Positions 53,826 through 62,591 of a stretch of 64,000 bases of DNA are shown here, piece by piece. How positions within the stretch are numbered: position 1 is the stretch's first letter; the number at the start of each line of letters is the position of its first letter. A program made the position numbers and the translations under genes. The stretch covers positions 372,001 through 436,000 of the forward strand of contig NZ_JAGIAS010000005.1 in NCBI RefSeq assembly GCF_017744695.1. Reading direction: 5' to 3'. The DNA is from Dyadobacter sp. (GTDB lineage: Bacteria > Bacteroidota > Bacteroidia > Cytophagales > Spirosomataceae). The notes beneath the pieces were generated by a model, which did no database searches, was not told the DNA's origin, and was given only the letters and a program-made list of their open reading frames with translations.

Positions 53826-53898
53826 TTAAGTTATAGAATCGGGTAACCTACTTTAAACAAATGTGTTCCTGATTAGTTCGGGTTTTGGGTCAAAAGTA
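53826..53898 (-). promoter_or_regulatory. Candidate promoters for the four-gene amidoligase sub-operon
   Basis: Two options on the minus strand. TACTTTTG (53891-53898) is an exact -7 element, but its nearest TTTG is only 15 bp upstream. TTTG (53858-53861), 22 bases, TATAACTT (53828-53835) has good spacing and a poorer -7. The gap of 122 bp shows nothing else. Confidence 0.35.
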
Positions 53899-53909
53899 TG
53901 TTTTAATTC

Positions 53910-55010
53910 TTAACAAATCCCGATTTTGGTTTCTGAAACAATATAATCTACAACCGCATTCAGGCTGCCGGTTTCCTCGAAAACGGCCAACTGGCGGTCG
54001 GCGCCGGTACCCATTTCGAGGATCTGGTGAATGTACTCGATCTCTTTCCGACTGCCGAGCTCGTCGACCACGTCGTCGATGAATTCCAGGAGCTCGTGGA
54101 TCAGGATTTTATACTCTATTTCCTCCTGCTTCCCGAAATCGATGAGCTTGCTGTGAATGCCGTACCGCGCCGCACGCCATTTGTTTTCATTGATAAGCAT
54201 CCGGCGATAGGGGCGGAAGCTCAGGTTCTGGCTGTGCAGTTTATGGATTTTGGCGACCAGCGCCTGCATGATCGCGGCCAGGCAAATCGTCTCGTCCGTA
54301 CGCATAGGTACGTCGCACATGCGGAATTCGATGGTATTGAAAAACGGATGGACGCGGATATCCCACCAGATTTTCTTGCCATTATCGATACAGTTGGTCT
54401 TGATCAGCAAGGCGACGTATTCATCATATTCCGCGGCGCTCGAAAAGAAATCGGGAATGCCTGTCCTGGGGAATTTGTCGAAAACTTTGGAGCGGTACGA
54501 TTTGAAACCGGTGTTACGCCCGCACCAGAACGGCGAGTTGGTCGACAATGCATAAATATGCGGCAGGAAATACCTTACAGCATTCATGATCTGGATTCCT
54601 TCGTTTCGGCTCTCGATGCCCACGTGCACGTGCAACCCGAAAATCAGGTTGCCTCGCGCCACATCGCGCATTTCGTCGATGATCTGATCGTAGCGCGGAT
54701 CGTCGGTAATGAGCTGGTCCACCCAGTCGGCGAAGGGATGCGTACCGGCGGCGGCCACGCGAAGGTCCTGTTTTTCAGCCAGGTCGAGGATCATCTTGCG
54801 CAGGTAGGTCACTTCCTCCCGCGCTTCCTGGATGTTATGGCAGATATTCGTCCCCACTTCCACGACTGCCTGGTGCATTTCAGCCTTCACACGCTCCTTC
54901 AAGGTAATTTTGCCATCTTCAACCAGCTTTGACATATGCGACCGCAGGTTTCGGGTAACCGGGTCGATGGTTTGAAATTCTTCTTCAATTCCCAGGGTGA
55001 ATGTTGCCAT
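53910..55010 (-). CDS. GCS2-type carboxylate-amine ligase (YbdK family)
   Basis: Protein of 366 residues starting FTLGIEEEFQTIDPVTRNL, the GCS2 signature (GIEEEF). HVHVGIE and RVHPFFNTIEFRMCDVPMRTDETI are further conserved parts. The family joins an amine to a carboxylate with ATP; E. coli YbdK has weak glutamate-cysteine ligase activity. Middle gene of the esterase, ATP-grasp, GCS2 sub-operon (28 bp after the ATP-grasp). Confidence 0.9.
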   Translation of the reverse strand: MATFTLGIEEEFQTIDPVTRNLRSHMSKLVEDGKITLKERVKAEMHQAVVEVGTNICHNIQEAREEVTYLRKMILDLAEKQDLRVAAAGTHPFADWVDQLITDDPRYDQIIDEMRDVARGNLIFGLHVHVGIESRNEGIQIMNAVRYFLPHIYALSTNSPFWCGRNTGFKSYRSKVFDKFPRTGIPDFFSSAAEYDEYVALLIKTNCIDNGKKIWWDIRVHPFFNTIEFRMCDVPMRTDETICLAAIMQALVAKIHKLHSQNLSFRPYRRMLINENKWRAARYGIHSKLIDFGKQEEIEYKILIHELLEFIDDVVDELGSRKEIEYIHQILEMGTGADRQLAVFEETGSLNAVVDYIVSETKIGIC

Positions 55011-55038
55011 AATGTAAAAGCGGCTGAATTTTAGTTCG

Positions 55039-56349
55039 TCAGGATTTCTTCAATTTGGAATTTTTAGCCGGTGCTTTGGTTGCTGCCGCTTTGGTAGTCG
55101 GGATTTTGGGCTCCGCTTCGGCGATGGGCTCGGTAGCAATGGCACCCAGCGATTTGGCGGGCTTCTTCGGTGTTACCGCTTTCACCTTTACTTCCGTAGC
55201 CGAAGGAGCAGCTTCTTTCACCGGCTTGGCCGGTGCAGCTTTCGCTGTTTTGGCAGGCGCTGCTGTTTTGGACGGGGACTTTGTCGCTGCCGGTGCTTTT
55301 TCGGCTGTTTTAGCTGGCTTGGCAGGCTCTTTTGCCTTTGCCGGTTCGGCAAGCTTGGCTGGTGCGGGAGTTTCGGCTGCCGGCGGTGCTGTCGGAATGC
55401 CATTCACCGCCTGATTGATAAAGGTGCCCCAGGTAAGGTTAATCTGCCCCGGAACCTGCGCTTTTGCTCTTGCAATGGCCATATTCGCTGCGGCTTCCAC
55501 TACCCATTCGAAATTATCAGGACCGACCGAGTAGATGTCGGCATCCGGCGCCGGGTTGCAGAAGTCGATCGCGTAAGGAATACCGCCGCGCACGGCGAAT
55601 TCAACCGTATTGAAATCGTAGCCCAATGCGACATTGAGTTTTAATGTATAATCCTTAATGGTTTCGAGCAGCTTTTCGCGCTCTTCGCCCTGGGCTTTCA
55701 AATCGGCGGCATAGCGTAAGTGGTGCGGGTTGCGCGGCTCATAAGGCATTACCAGCACGTCCTTCTGGCCAATGCAATAGCAGCGTACATAATCGTCGAA
55801 CACGATTTCTTCCTGCAACATCATCACCAGCTGGCCCGTTTCTTCATGCTTGATCCACATATCTTGAGGGTTCACGACGCGGTACACGCTCTTCCAGCCG
55901 CCGCCGTCGTGCGGTTTCATGTACGCGGGGAAGCCTACATATTGAAATATCTCTTCCCAGGCCATCGGAAATGCCAGGTTCCGGAAGGAAGTTTCGGAGG
56001 TGTTGTCGGGACGTTGCTTGGAAGGGAGCAGCACGGTCTTCGGCACGGGTATGCCCAATTTTTCGGCCAATGCATTGTTAAAGAACTTCTCGTCGGCACT
56101 CCACCAGAATGGGTTGTTGATCACCGCCGTGCCCGTAAGCGCGGCATTCTTCAAAAAAGACCTGTAAAACGGTACGTCCTGCGAAATGCGGTCGATGATC
56201 ACGGCGTACTCATTGGGGGCGGCTTGTATGACTTTATCGATGGTAACGGCCTCTGCGATAATGCCGTTTTCACCCTTACTGTTCACTCTTTCGATAAATG
56301 CGTTCGGGAAGGTATTTTCCATTCCAAACAGGATTCCAATCTTTTTCAT
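55039..56349 (-). CDS. ATP-grasp protein with Ala/Lys/Pro-rich tail
   Basis: Protein of 436 residues. Residues about 1-315 form an ATP-grasp fold resembling D-ala-D-ala/RimK-like ligases (AYMKPHDGGGWKSVYRV as the ATP loop, MLQEEIVFDDYVRCYCIG, LGYDFNTVEFAVRGGIPYAIDFCNPAPD with the metal Asp/Asn). Residues about 318-436 are a low-complexity tail of Ala, Lys and Pro (AKPAKTAEKA-like words), like histone H1 tails. The tail could bind nucleic acid, act as a flexible tether, or carry Lys side chains that accept ligated groups. Sits between the esterase and GCS2 genes. Confidence 0.8.
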   Translation of the reverse strand: MKKIGILFGMENTFPNAFIERVNSKGENGIIAEAVTIDKVIQAAPNEYAVIIDRISQDVPFYRSFLKNAALTGTAVINNPFWWSADEKFFNNALAEKLGIPVPKTVLLPSKQRPDNTSETSFRNLAFPMAWEEIFQYVGFPAYMKPHDGGGWKSVYRVVNPQDMWIKHEETGQLVMMLQEEIVFDDYVRCYCIGQKDVLVMPYEPRNPHHLRYAADLKAQGEEREKLLETIKDYTLKLNVALGYDFNTVEFAVRGGIPYAIDFCNPAPDADIYSVGPDNFEWVVEAAANMAIARAKAQVPGQINLTWGTFINQAVNGIPTAPPAAETPAPAKLAEPAKAKEPAKPAKTAEKAPAATKSPSKTAAPAKTAKAAPAKPVKEAAPSATEVKVKAVTPKKPAKSLGAIATEPIAEAEPKIPTTKAAATKAPAKNSKLKKS

Positions 56350-56375
56350 ATTCAGGTTCTGAGTTGTGTTTTTGA

Positions 56376-57089
56376 CTATTGCAATACAATGCGCGACAGG
56401 TAATCCGGAAACATCTTGTTCCAGAGCGGCCAGTCATGCTTTTCCCAGCCGCGGATATCGAGCCAGTGTTCGATGCCGTTGCCGTTGAGGATGTTGGACA
56501 TTCGCAGGTTACTGTCCAGACAGATGTCCCAGTCGGAGGTCCCCAGCACGATTTTCATGTGCCCGAAACGCCAGCCTTGCTCATTGGGCATAAAATCGAC
56601 GGGATTATTGAAATACACGGTGTCATTGTAAAAGCCGTTCAGAAAACCGCGGATATCGAATGCGCCGCTCATGCTCACCAGATAAGCTACCTGGTCGGGA
56701 TGGCGGAAGGCAAAATTGGCGGCGTGGAAGCCACCGAAACTGCAACCCGCAACGCCGATCTTGCCAACATTGCATTCATTCCTTATATAAGGTACGAGCT
56801 CGTTGGCCAGGAACTTGTCGTATTGAATATGGTTTTTGACGCGGTACTCCGGGGTCAGGTGCTTCCCGTACCACGAGTCGGCATCGATGGTGTCGACGCA
56901 GTAAATTTTGTACTTGCCGGACTCCACCAGCCATCGTACGGATTCGATCAGCCCCATATCCTTCGCCTGGTAGTACCGGCCAAGTGTCGTCGGGAAAAGC
57001 AAAATAGGGTAGCCCCAGTTGCCGAAAACAAGCATCTCCACGTCCTTGTCGAGATGATGAGAGTAGTATTTAATGTGCTTCTCTTCCAA
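56376..57089 (-). CDS. Esterase-family alpha/beta hydrolase, cluster head
   Basis: Start ambiguous: TTG 57089 gives 237 residues beginning EEKHIKYYSHHLDKDVEML. The putative-esterase fold has the nucleophile elbow GCSFGG near residue 115. An acid (DWDICLD) and His (EKHDWPLW) occur later. It may cleave an ester or thioester linked to the product of the ligases. First gene of the minus-strand cluster, divergent from the second esterase. Confidence 0.78.
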   Translation of the reverse strand: MEEKHIKYYSHHLDKDVEMLVFGNWGYPILLFPTTLGRYYQAKDMGLIESVRWLVESGKYKIYCVDTIDADSWYGKHLTPEYRVKNHIQYDKFLANELVPYIRNECNVGKIGVAGCSFGGFHAANFAFRHPDQVAYLVSMSGAFDIRGFLNGFYNDTVYFNNPVDFMPNEQGWRFGHMKIVLGTSDWDICLDSNLRMSNILNGNGIEHWLDIRGWEKHDWPLWNKMFPDYLSRIVLQ

Positions 57090-57192
57090 ACAAAGACGGT
57101 TTATAGTTGATAAATGAAATATACAAAACAAATCATAGGAAGCAAATTATTAACTTTCGGGTTTTATTTTCACCCGTAGTCAAGCATTTGCA

Positions 57193-58011
57193 GTGAATCC
57201 AGCCGTTCCATCCATTCGAATAGTGCCCGTAGAAATCGCCTTGCATTCAGCCTTCCTGGGCCGGAATGTGATTGTAACGGCGTTGCTCCCGCCGGGGTTT
57301 TCAGCATCGGAAACTTATCCGCTGGTGCTTTTCAACGATGGACAGGATTTTAGTGCACTCAAAATGGCCGAAACGGTGGCTTCATTACAATCTGCCGGGA
57401 AGATGGCCCCGTGCGTAGTGGCGGGCATACACGCGAACGACGCACGCATATACGAGTACGGGACCGCGCACCAGCCCGATTACGCGGGGCGGGGGGACAA
57501 AGCGGGCCTCACTACGTCATTTGTACTGGATGAGTTAATACCTCATTTGGCGCAACATTATAATACTGTTACAATGGGCATTACCTATGCAGGTTGTTCG
57601 CTGGGCGGGCTCATGGCGCTGGATGCGGTCTGGAATCACCCGGAGGTGTTTTCAAATGCAGGTGTTTTCTCGGGCTCGCTGTGGTGGCGTGAGAAAGCGC
57701 TGAATGAAGGCTATGCCGAAAGTGACCGCATTATGCATAGGCAAATACGGAATACCGAAAGTACCCCACCACTGAACTTCTGGTTTCAATGTGGTACGTG
57801 GGACGAGCACGACGATCGTGACGGTGATGGCGTGATCGATTCCATCCAGGATACGCTTGAATGCATTGCCGAACTGGAACGGAAAGGGTATGGCTGGGGG
57901 CGCGAGATTCGCTATGTGGAAGTGAAAGAAGGGATGCACAATCCCGAAACATGGGCAAAAGCCCTCCCTGATTTCCTCGTGTGGGCATCAGGAAGGGTGG
58001 GGAACAACTAG
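57193..58011 (+). CDS. Esterase-family alpha/beta hydrolase, divergent
   Basis: Protein of 272 residues starting at GTG 57193 (no ATG precedes). The same broad family as the esterase opposite, with nucleophile GCSLGG near 138-143, Asp in CGTWDEHDDRDGDG, and His in EGMHNPETWAKALP. It overlaps the acyl-CoA reductase gene tail to tail by 4 bp. The 103 bp between the two esterases hold a short CGGGT/ACCCG hairpin at 57158-57176. Confidence 0.8.
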   Translation: MNPAVPSIRIVPVEIALHSAFLGRNVIVTALLPPGFSASETYPLVLFNDGQDFSALKMAETVASLQSAGKMAPCVVAGIHANDARIYEYGTAHQPDYAGRGDKAGLTTSFVLDELIPHLAQHYNTVTMGITYAGCSLGGLMALDAVWNHPEVFSNAGVFSGSLWWREKALNEGYAESDRIMHRQIRNTESTPPLNFWFQCGTWDEHDDRDGDGVIDSIQDTLECIAELERKGYGWGREIRYVEVKEGMHNPETWAKALPDFLVWASGRVGNN

Positions 58012-59033
58012 GCTATTTCCGCGAGGAAAGCCATCGTGTCAATGCCATCCGCATAATCGGAAAGGCCAGGTGCCTGCGCGGCGCCGAAGGGCAGGGCGTC
58101 CGGCAGATGCAGCTGCGGGCTGGCTACCACGCACTGAATCTTCTCTTCCGATTCCCGCAATAATGCTTTCAGCTCTTCAACGGAATCATAAGGCTGGTAA
58201 TGCAGCACGCTGATAGGCGAAACCAATGCTTCACTCTCAGTCGCGAGCAAAAAGCCGTTATCCGAATGCGCGATGCGGTTTACGAGGTAAATGGACTTGT
58301 TGTACTCGTAGTTGTTGAAGTACTTGTGGTGATGCACGTAGTCGTCGGTCATTTCCTCGATCGCCTGGTAAAACCCGGTAAAGTCATATCCCGAGGGGAC
58401 AAACACTTTGGAAACATTGCGGCAACCGAGCCCGAAATATTGCAGGATATCAGTGGCTAATGCCCTGAGTTCGCCGCGTGTTTCATTGCCTGTCAGCGCT
58501 GCCACGGAAGTCCGGTTCTTACGTATAATGTTCGGCTTTTTGGCAAAATAATAGTGGAAATAGCGGGCGGTATTGTCGCTTCCCGTCGCGATGTACGCAT
58601 CAGAATCATTCAACCTTTCTACGAAATGAATGTATTCCCTGAATTCCGGTTCGATTTCGATCAGCTGAGCGAGCAAGGCACGGATCAGCAGCGGGTCGTC
58701 GGAACTGGGTTTGGCGAGCAATGTATGTCCGCTTATGAGCACGCAAAGGGCGTCATGGAAGCCCACTGCCGGGATGTTCCCCGCCATTACCACACCTATT
58801 TTGCGCGATTGAGCGGGTTCGGGGTAACTTTCGGCCCAGCTTTTCAGCTTTTCCTCATTCAAATAGTGTTCGGCAATCGCATTCAGTGATAACCTCACGT
58901 TGGCAGGCGTAAACCAGTTGTTCCTGCTCTTCGCGCCGGCTATCCATTCCCCGATCGTCTCCTCGTTGGCTGCGTCTCCGATGAACTGGCCCAGCCGGAT
59001 GAATGCATTTATTCTCCGAATTCTTGATATCAT
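58008..59033 (-). CDS. LuxC-like acyl-CoA reductase
   Basis: Protein of 341 residues of the LuxC/acyl-CoA reductase family: VVMAGNIPAVGFHDALCVLISGHTLLAKPSSDDPLL, YFGLGCRNVSKVFVPSGYDF containing the Cys near 219 expected for the acyl-thioester. It reduces acyl-CoA to aldehyde with NADPH. Bacteroidota often keep it next to a ferredoxin gene, as here (divergent). The physiological product is unknown. Confidence 0.87.
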   Translation of the reverse strand: MISRIRRINAFIRLGQFIGDAANEETIGEWIAGAKSRNNWFTPANVRLSLNAIAEHYLNEEKLKSWAESYPEPAQSRKIGVVMAGNIPAVGFHDALCVLISGHTLLAKPSSDDPLLIRALLAQLIEIEPEFREYIHFVERLNDSDAYIATGSDNTARYFHYYFAKKPNIIRKNRTSVAALTGNETRGELRALATDILQYFGLGCRNVSKVFVPSGYDFTGFYQAIEEMTDDYVHHHKYFNNYEYNKSIYLVNRIAHSDNGFLLATESEALVSPISVLHYQPYDSVEELKALLRESEEKIQCVVASPQLHLPDALPFGAAQAPGLSDYADGIDTMAFLAEIA

Positions 59034-59085
59034 TCTACTCTGACTCTAAAAAGTTAAATGGCAGGTGCCGTTTTTATTTTTCTGA

Positions 59086-59115
59086 TTGTTGGGAAACTAT
59101 AAATAGTTATATTTG
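59086..59115 (+). promoter_or_regulatory. Promoter of the 8-Cys ferredoxin gene
   Basis: TTG at 59086-59088, 19 bases, then TATATTTG at 59108-59115, an exact TAnnTTTG. The start codon is 47 bp downstream. Confidence 0.55.
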
Positions 59116-59162
59116 TTACCCAATACAGAAGAATAGCAACAAATATAAACAATCCGGCGACT

Positions 59163-59510
59163 ATGGCTATAATGATAACCGATGAATGCATAAATTGTGG
59201 GGCGTGTGAGCCAGAATGCCCGAATACTGCAATTTATGAGGGAGGTGTAGAATGGACTTGGGGAGATGGAACGAATTTAGACGAAGTGGACTTCGGCGAC
59301 GGCACTATCGTGAGCGGCAAAGAAAAGCAGTCCCCAGTTTCTGACGAATTTTACTATATAGTTACAGATAAATGTACCGAGTGCGTAGGTTTTCATGAAG
59401 AACCTCAATGCGCCGCGGTTTGTCCGGTCGATTGCTGCGTGCCCGATCCCGATAACGAAGAAGAAGAAGAAACGCTGCTTGCCAAAAAAGCATGGATGCA
59501 CGGTGAATAG
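59163..59510 (+). CDS. 4Fe-4S dicluster ferredoxin
   Basis: Protein of 115 residues with two cluster sets: Cys9, 12, 15, 19 (CINCGACEPECP) and Cys71, 74, 83, 87 (CTECVGFHEEPQCAAVCP), plus Cys91 and Cys92. The C-terminus is acidic. An electron carrier of the 2[4Fe-4S] type with the wide second-site spacing seen in YfhL-like ferredoxins. Divergent from the acyl-CoA reductase. Followed by a terminator. Confidence 0.92.
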   Translation: MAIMITDECINCGACEPECPNTAIYEGGVEWTWGDGTNLDEVDFGDGTIVSGKEKQSPVSDEFYYIVTDKCTECVGFHEEPQCAAVCPVDCCVPDPDNEEEEETLLAKKAWMHGE

Positions 59511-59534
59511 ACCCTGCTGAATATAAAAAATGCG

Positions 59535-59561
59535 AAGCCTGCTACACTGCAGGCTTTTTTT
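59535..59561 (+). terminator. Terminator of the ferredoxin gene
   Basis: Stem AAGCCTGC (59535-59542) with GCAGGCTT (59549-59556), 6-base loop, then T run. Lies 24 bp past the stop. Confidence 0.9.
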
Positions 59562-59856
59562 GTGCCCTTTCGGTTCTGGAAATGGCATTATAATAATAAA
59601 ATTTCTTAATAATTGCAATGGATTCTTTTTAAGAAAATTCTGTTTTGTTATTCATATGCAAAATTTTCCATTTTTGACAAAAAGTGTGTTTTTGATGATT
59701 TTGTGTTTCAAAAACGATAAAAAACATGAAAAAAATCAGAAAATTGGATTTTTTGATATAAATTTCACCTATATTATTTGATAAATATAATTTAAGTACA
59801 ATATTTGATCCAGTAATGCAGCCGGAGAGTAATATTAACTTAAACAGAATATAATT
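59562..59856 (+). other. AT-rich 295-bp leader before the porin gene
   Basis: Much richer in A and T than its surroundings, with runs of T and A. Contains TTTG followed by TATA-like boxes but no exact TAnnTTTG at the right spacing, and no sigma-54 type GG-N10-GC box that I could see. No credible coding frame. Probably the promoter region of the porin-amt operon. Confidence 0.5.
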
Positions 59857-61056
59857 ATGAAAAAAGTCTATTGCACAGTATTATCTTTGATGGTTCCTTT
59901 TTTGGGTTTTGCGAAGTCGGAAGAAGATAAAAAGGCGGTGAAGGCCGATACTGCGGTGGTAACGGAAGCCAAAGATGAGGAGGAGGCAAAAGGAGCATTC
60001 GCTTTCTCGGGCTACCTGGATTCCTATTACATGGCTAATTTCAACAAACCTGCATCCCGCTCCAACATGGGTGCTACCAACGCGCGGGTATTCGACCAGA
60101 AATCGGGCCAGTTCTCGCTCGGTCTCGTACAGGCGAAAGTGGCTTACACCAATGCCAAGTCGGAAGCAGTCGTTGATCTTACTTTCGGTCCAAACGCCAA
60201 CCTCGGTAACTATGGCAACTCGCTGTTCAGTACCGCCCTGGCGATCAAGCAAGCATACTTTACATACAAATTCACCGACAAGTTCTCGATGACAGCAGGA
60301 CAATTCGGTACACATATCGGGTACGAAGTGATCGACGCACCGGCCAACTTCAACTACTCGCTCTCCAACTTGTTTAACAACGGTCCTTTCTACCACGCCG
60401 GTTTGAAGGCCACCTACGCATTCTCCGACAAAGCGTCGTTGATGGTGGGTGTTGTGAACAACGTAGATGGTCTGGGCGACAACAACCGCGCAAAAGGGAT
60501 TATCAGCCAATTGTACTTCAAGCCGGTTAACAACTGGAACGTTTATCTGAACTATATCGGAAGCAACGAGGCCAATACGGATTCACTCGGCAAGCAGCCG
60601 GATGGTTTCTACCAGGTTTTCGACCTTACCACGAGCTTCCAGGTAACTGAAAAATTCCTCTTAGGTCTGAATGCCGCATACGGATCGCAAAAAGGTGATT
60701 ATCAAGGTGCTGGTGGTCCGGTTGATACCGAATCGTGGGGCGGTTTCGCGGTGTATGCCAACACGGCGATTACCGACAACTTCGGAATCGGTGCACGTTA
60801 TGAATATTTCAACAACGACAACGGTGTGCGCGGTTTGCTGACTCCTGCCGGTACAGGTACCAAAGTAAACTCGGTTACATTGACAGGGAACATCAACCTT
60901 GCGGATGGACACATTCTGGTTAAACCTGAATTCCGCCTGGATGCATATCCCAAGCAAAAAGGAACAGGTGAGGCACAGCAGTTCCAGGATTCAGACGGCA
61001 ACTGGACCAAAAACAGCCAGACAACATTCGGATTAGCATTCATTTACAAATTCTGA
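59857..61056 (+). CDS. Outer-membrane porin, beta-barrel
   Basis: Protein of 399 residues with a signal peptide ending GFAKS, an acidic/charged spacer, and a 16- to 18-strand beta-barrel pattern ending in the typical aromatic C-terminus (TFGLAFIYKF). Resembles the OprO/P-like BBP2 porins of Bacteroidota. Operon with the ammonium transporter 57 bp downstream, so it may admit ammonium or small nitrogen sources through the outer membrane. Confidence 0.85.
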   Translation: MKKVYCTVLSLMVPFLGFAKSEEDKKAVKADTAVVTEAKDEEEAKGAFAFSGYLDSYYMANFNKPASRSNMGATNARVFDQKSGQFSLGLVQAKVAYTNAKSEAVVDLTFGPNANLGNYGNSLFSTALAIKQAYFTYKFTDKFSMTAGQFGTHIGYEVIDAPANFNYSLSNLFNNGPFYHAGLKATYAFSDKASLMVGVVNNVDGLGDNNRAKGIISQLYFKPVNNWNVYLNYIGSNEANTDSLGKQPDGFYQVFDLTTSFQVTEKFLLGLNAAYGSQKGDYQGAGGPVDTESWGGFAVYANTAITDNFGIGARYEYFNNDNGVRGLLTPAGTGTKVNSVTLTGNINLADGHILVKPEFRLDAYPKQKGTGEAQQFQDSDGNWTKNSQTTFGLAFIYKF

Positions 61057-61113
61057 TACAACAGCATTTCACACGAATACCTTCTTAATCTACAATAACA
61101 ATAATTTACTACA

Positions 61114-62433
61114 ATGGAAAAACGTAACTTTATCCCACTGATTATCCTCCTGGTAATCAGCATCCTCGGTGCCTTCATTCCTAATGTTCCGACGCAGATC
61201 GTGACCGAGGGCATCAATTCCGGCGATACCGCATGGATGCTGGTATCATCCGCGTTGGTATTGCTTATGACCCCTGGTCTTGCGTACTTCTACGGAGGAA
61301 TGGTCAACACCAAAAACGTCATTTCCACGATGCTCCAGAGCTTCATCGCGATGGGTGTAATCAGTGTGGTGTGGGTAGTTTTCGGTTTCAGCCTTGCATT
61401 TGGTGAGGACATCGGCGGTTTCTTTGGAAACCCGACAACCCACTTCATGTTCAAAGGTGTATTGGACGGTCCTATCTGGGGTACCATTCCTTTCGCTTTG
61501 TTCGCAATGTTTCAGTTGAAGTTTGCGGTAATCACTCCTGCGCTTGTAACTGGCTCGATGGCTGAGCGTATCAACTTCCGCTCTTACGTTCTTTTCATTA
61601 TCCTGTTCTGTATTTTCATCTACTCGCCATTGGCTCACATGACATGGCATGCAGAGGGTATCCTGTTCAAAATGGGTGTGCTTGACTTCGCTGGTGGTAC
61701 TGTTGTTCACATGTCTGCCGGTTGGGCTGCATTCGCTGGTGCATTGTACCTGAAACGCCGCAAGTCGCTCCTCGAAGACCACGTACTTCCTCCTGCAAAC
61801 ATTCCATTCGTATTGTTGGGAACAGGTTTGCTTTGGTTCGGATGGTTCGGTTTCAATGCCGGTTCTGCCCTGACAGCTTCTCCGTTGGCGGTTTCAGCTT
61901 TCGCTACTACTAACACCGCTGCCGGTGCTGCTGGTTTGGCCTGGGTACTTTTCGATGCTGCAAGAGGCAAGAAAGTTTCTGCACTTGGTTTCTGTATCGG
62001 TGCTGTCGTAGGTCTGGTTGCGATCACGCCTGCTGCCGGTTTCGTAACTGTTCCAGCATCTCTTTTCATCGGTACTATCGCTGCGATCACTTCCAACTAC
62101 ATCGCTCACCTGCGTACACGTTCTACTTTGGACGATACACTCGACGTATTCCCTTGCCACGGTGTAGGTGGTATGGTAGGTATGCTGATGACCGGTATCT
62201 TCGCAACCAGCGGTGTTAATTCACTGGTTGTTGATCAAGGTCTGGCATTCGGCGAAACCAAACTGTTCATCAACCACGTGATTGCGCTGGTAGGTGTATC
62301 GGTATTCGCATTTGGTGGTTCATTCCTACTGTTGAAAATCACTGACCTGATCCTGCCGCTTCGCGTATCTGAGCAAGATGAGAAAGTAGGTCTGGATGTG
62401 AGCCAACACGACGAATTTCTTGTAGAGGCTTAA
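61114..62433 (+). CDS. amt: Ammonium transporter
   Basis: Protein of 439 residues with 11 to 12 membrane helices. Amt motifs are SGDTAWMLVSSALVLLMTPGLAYFYGGMV, FAGGTVVHMSAGWAAF, and the twin pore His residues in the GGTVVHMSAG and DVFPCHGVGG regions. Takes up ammonium. It is not followed by a glnK/PII gene in this window, unlike many amt operons. Confidence 0.95.
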   Translation: MEKRNFIPLIILLVISILGAFIPNVPTQIVTEGINSGDTAWMLVSSALVLLMTPGLAYFYGGMVNTKNVISTMLQSFIAMGVISVVWVVFGFSLAFGEDIGGFFGNPTTHFMFKGVLDGPIWGTIPFALFAMFQLKFAVITPALVTGSMAERINFRSYVLFIILFCIFIYSPLAHMTWHAEGILFKMGVLDFAGGTVVHMSAGWAAFAGALYLKRRKSLLEDHVLPPANIPFVLLGTGLLWFGWFGFNAGSALTASPLAVSAFATTNTAAGAAGLAWVLFDAARGKKVSALGFCIGAVVGLVAITPAAGFVTVPASLFIGTIAAITSNYIAHLRTRSTLDDTLDVFPCHGVGGMVGMLMTGIFATSGVNSLVVDQGLAFGETKLFINHVIALVGVSVFAFGGSFLLLKITDLILPLRVSEQDEKVGLDVSQHDEFLVEA

Positions 62434-62457
62434 TCTAAACTATAAGAATAAATGAAG

Positions 62458-62485
62458 AAGCCCGGCCAAATGGTCGGGCTTTCTT
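62458..62485 (+). terminator. Terminator of the porin-amt operon
   Basis: Stem AAGCCCGGCC with GGTCGGGCTT around an AAAT loop, followed by TCTTTATTT. About 25 bp past the amt stop. Confidence 0.88.
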
Positions 62486-62540
62486 TATTTAAAGGATTTC
62501 CAGATTTGAGACTTCCAGATTTCAGACTTTCCTTCCTTTT

Positions 62541-62576
62541 GAAATCCCCAGGTTAAAACCCAGGGCAAAGGATTTC
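62541..62576. repeat. Imperfect palindrome GAAATCC...GGATTTC
   Basis: GAAATCC (62541-62547) pairs with GGATTTC (62570-62576). Inside, GGTT-AA-AACC with CCC/GGG flanks forms a second hairpin with two mismatches. REP-like, in the amt/mtaB gap. Just before it, TCCAGATTTSAGACT occurs twice (about 62502-62529). Confidence 0.5.
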
Positions 62577-62591
62577 TTTTTTAGTCTCTTG

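Noticed and set aside
55055..55414. Ala/Gly/Val-rich plus-strand frame opposite the ATP-grasp tail
   Set aside because: It is the complement of the Lys/Ala/Pro repeat codons and has no start signal or motif.
59530..59781. 83-codon frame in the leader before the porin gene
   Set aside because: Runs through a terminator hairpin and AT-rich sequence; amino-acid composition is not protein-like.
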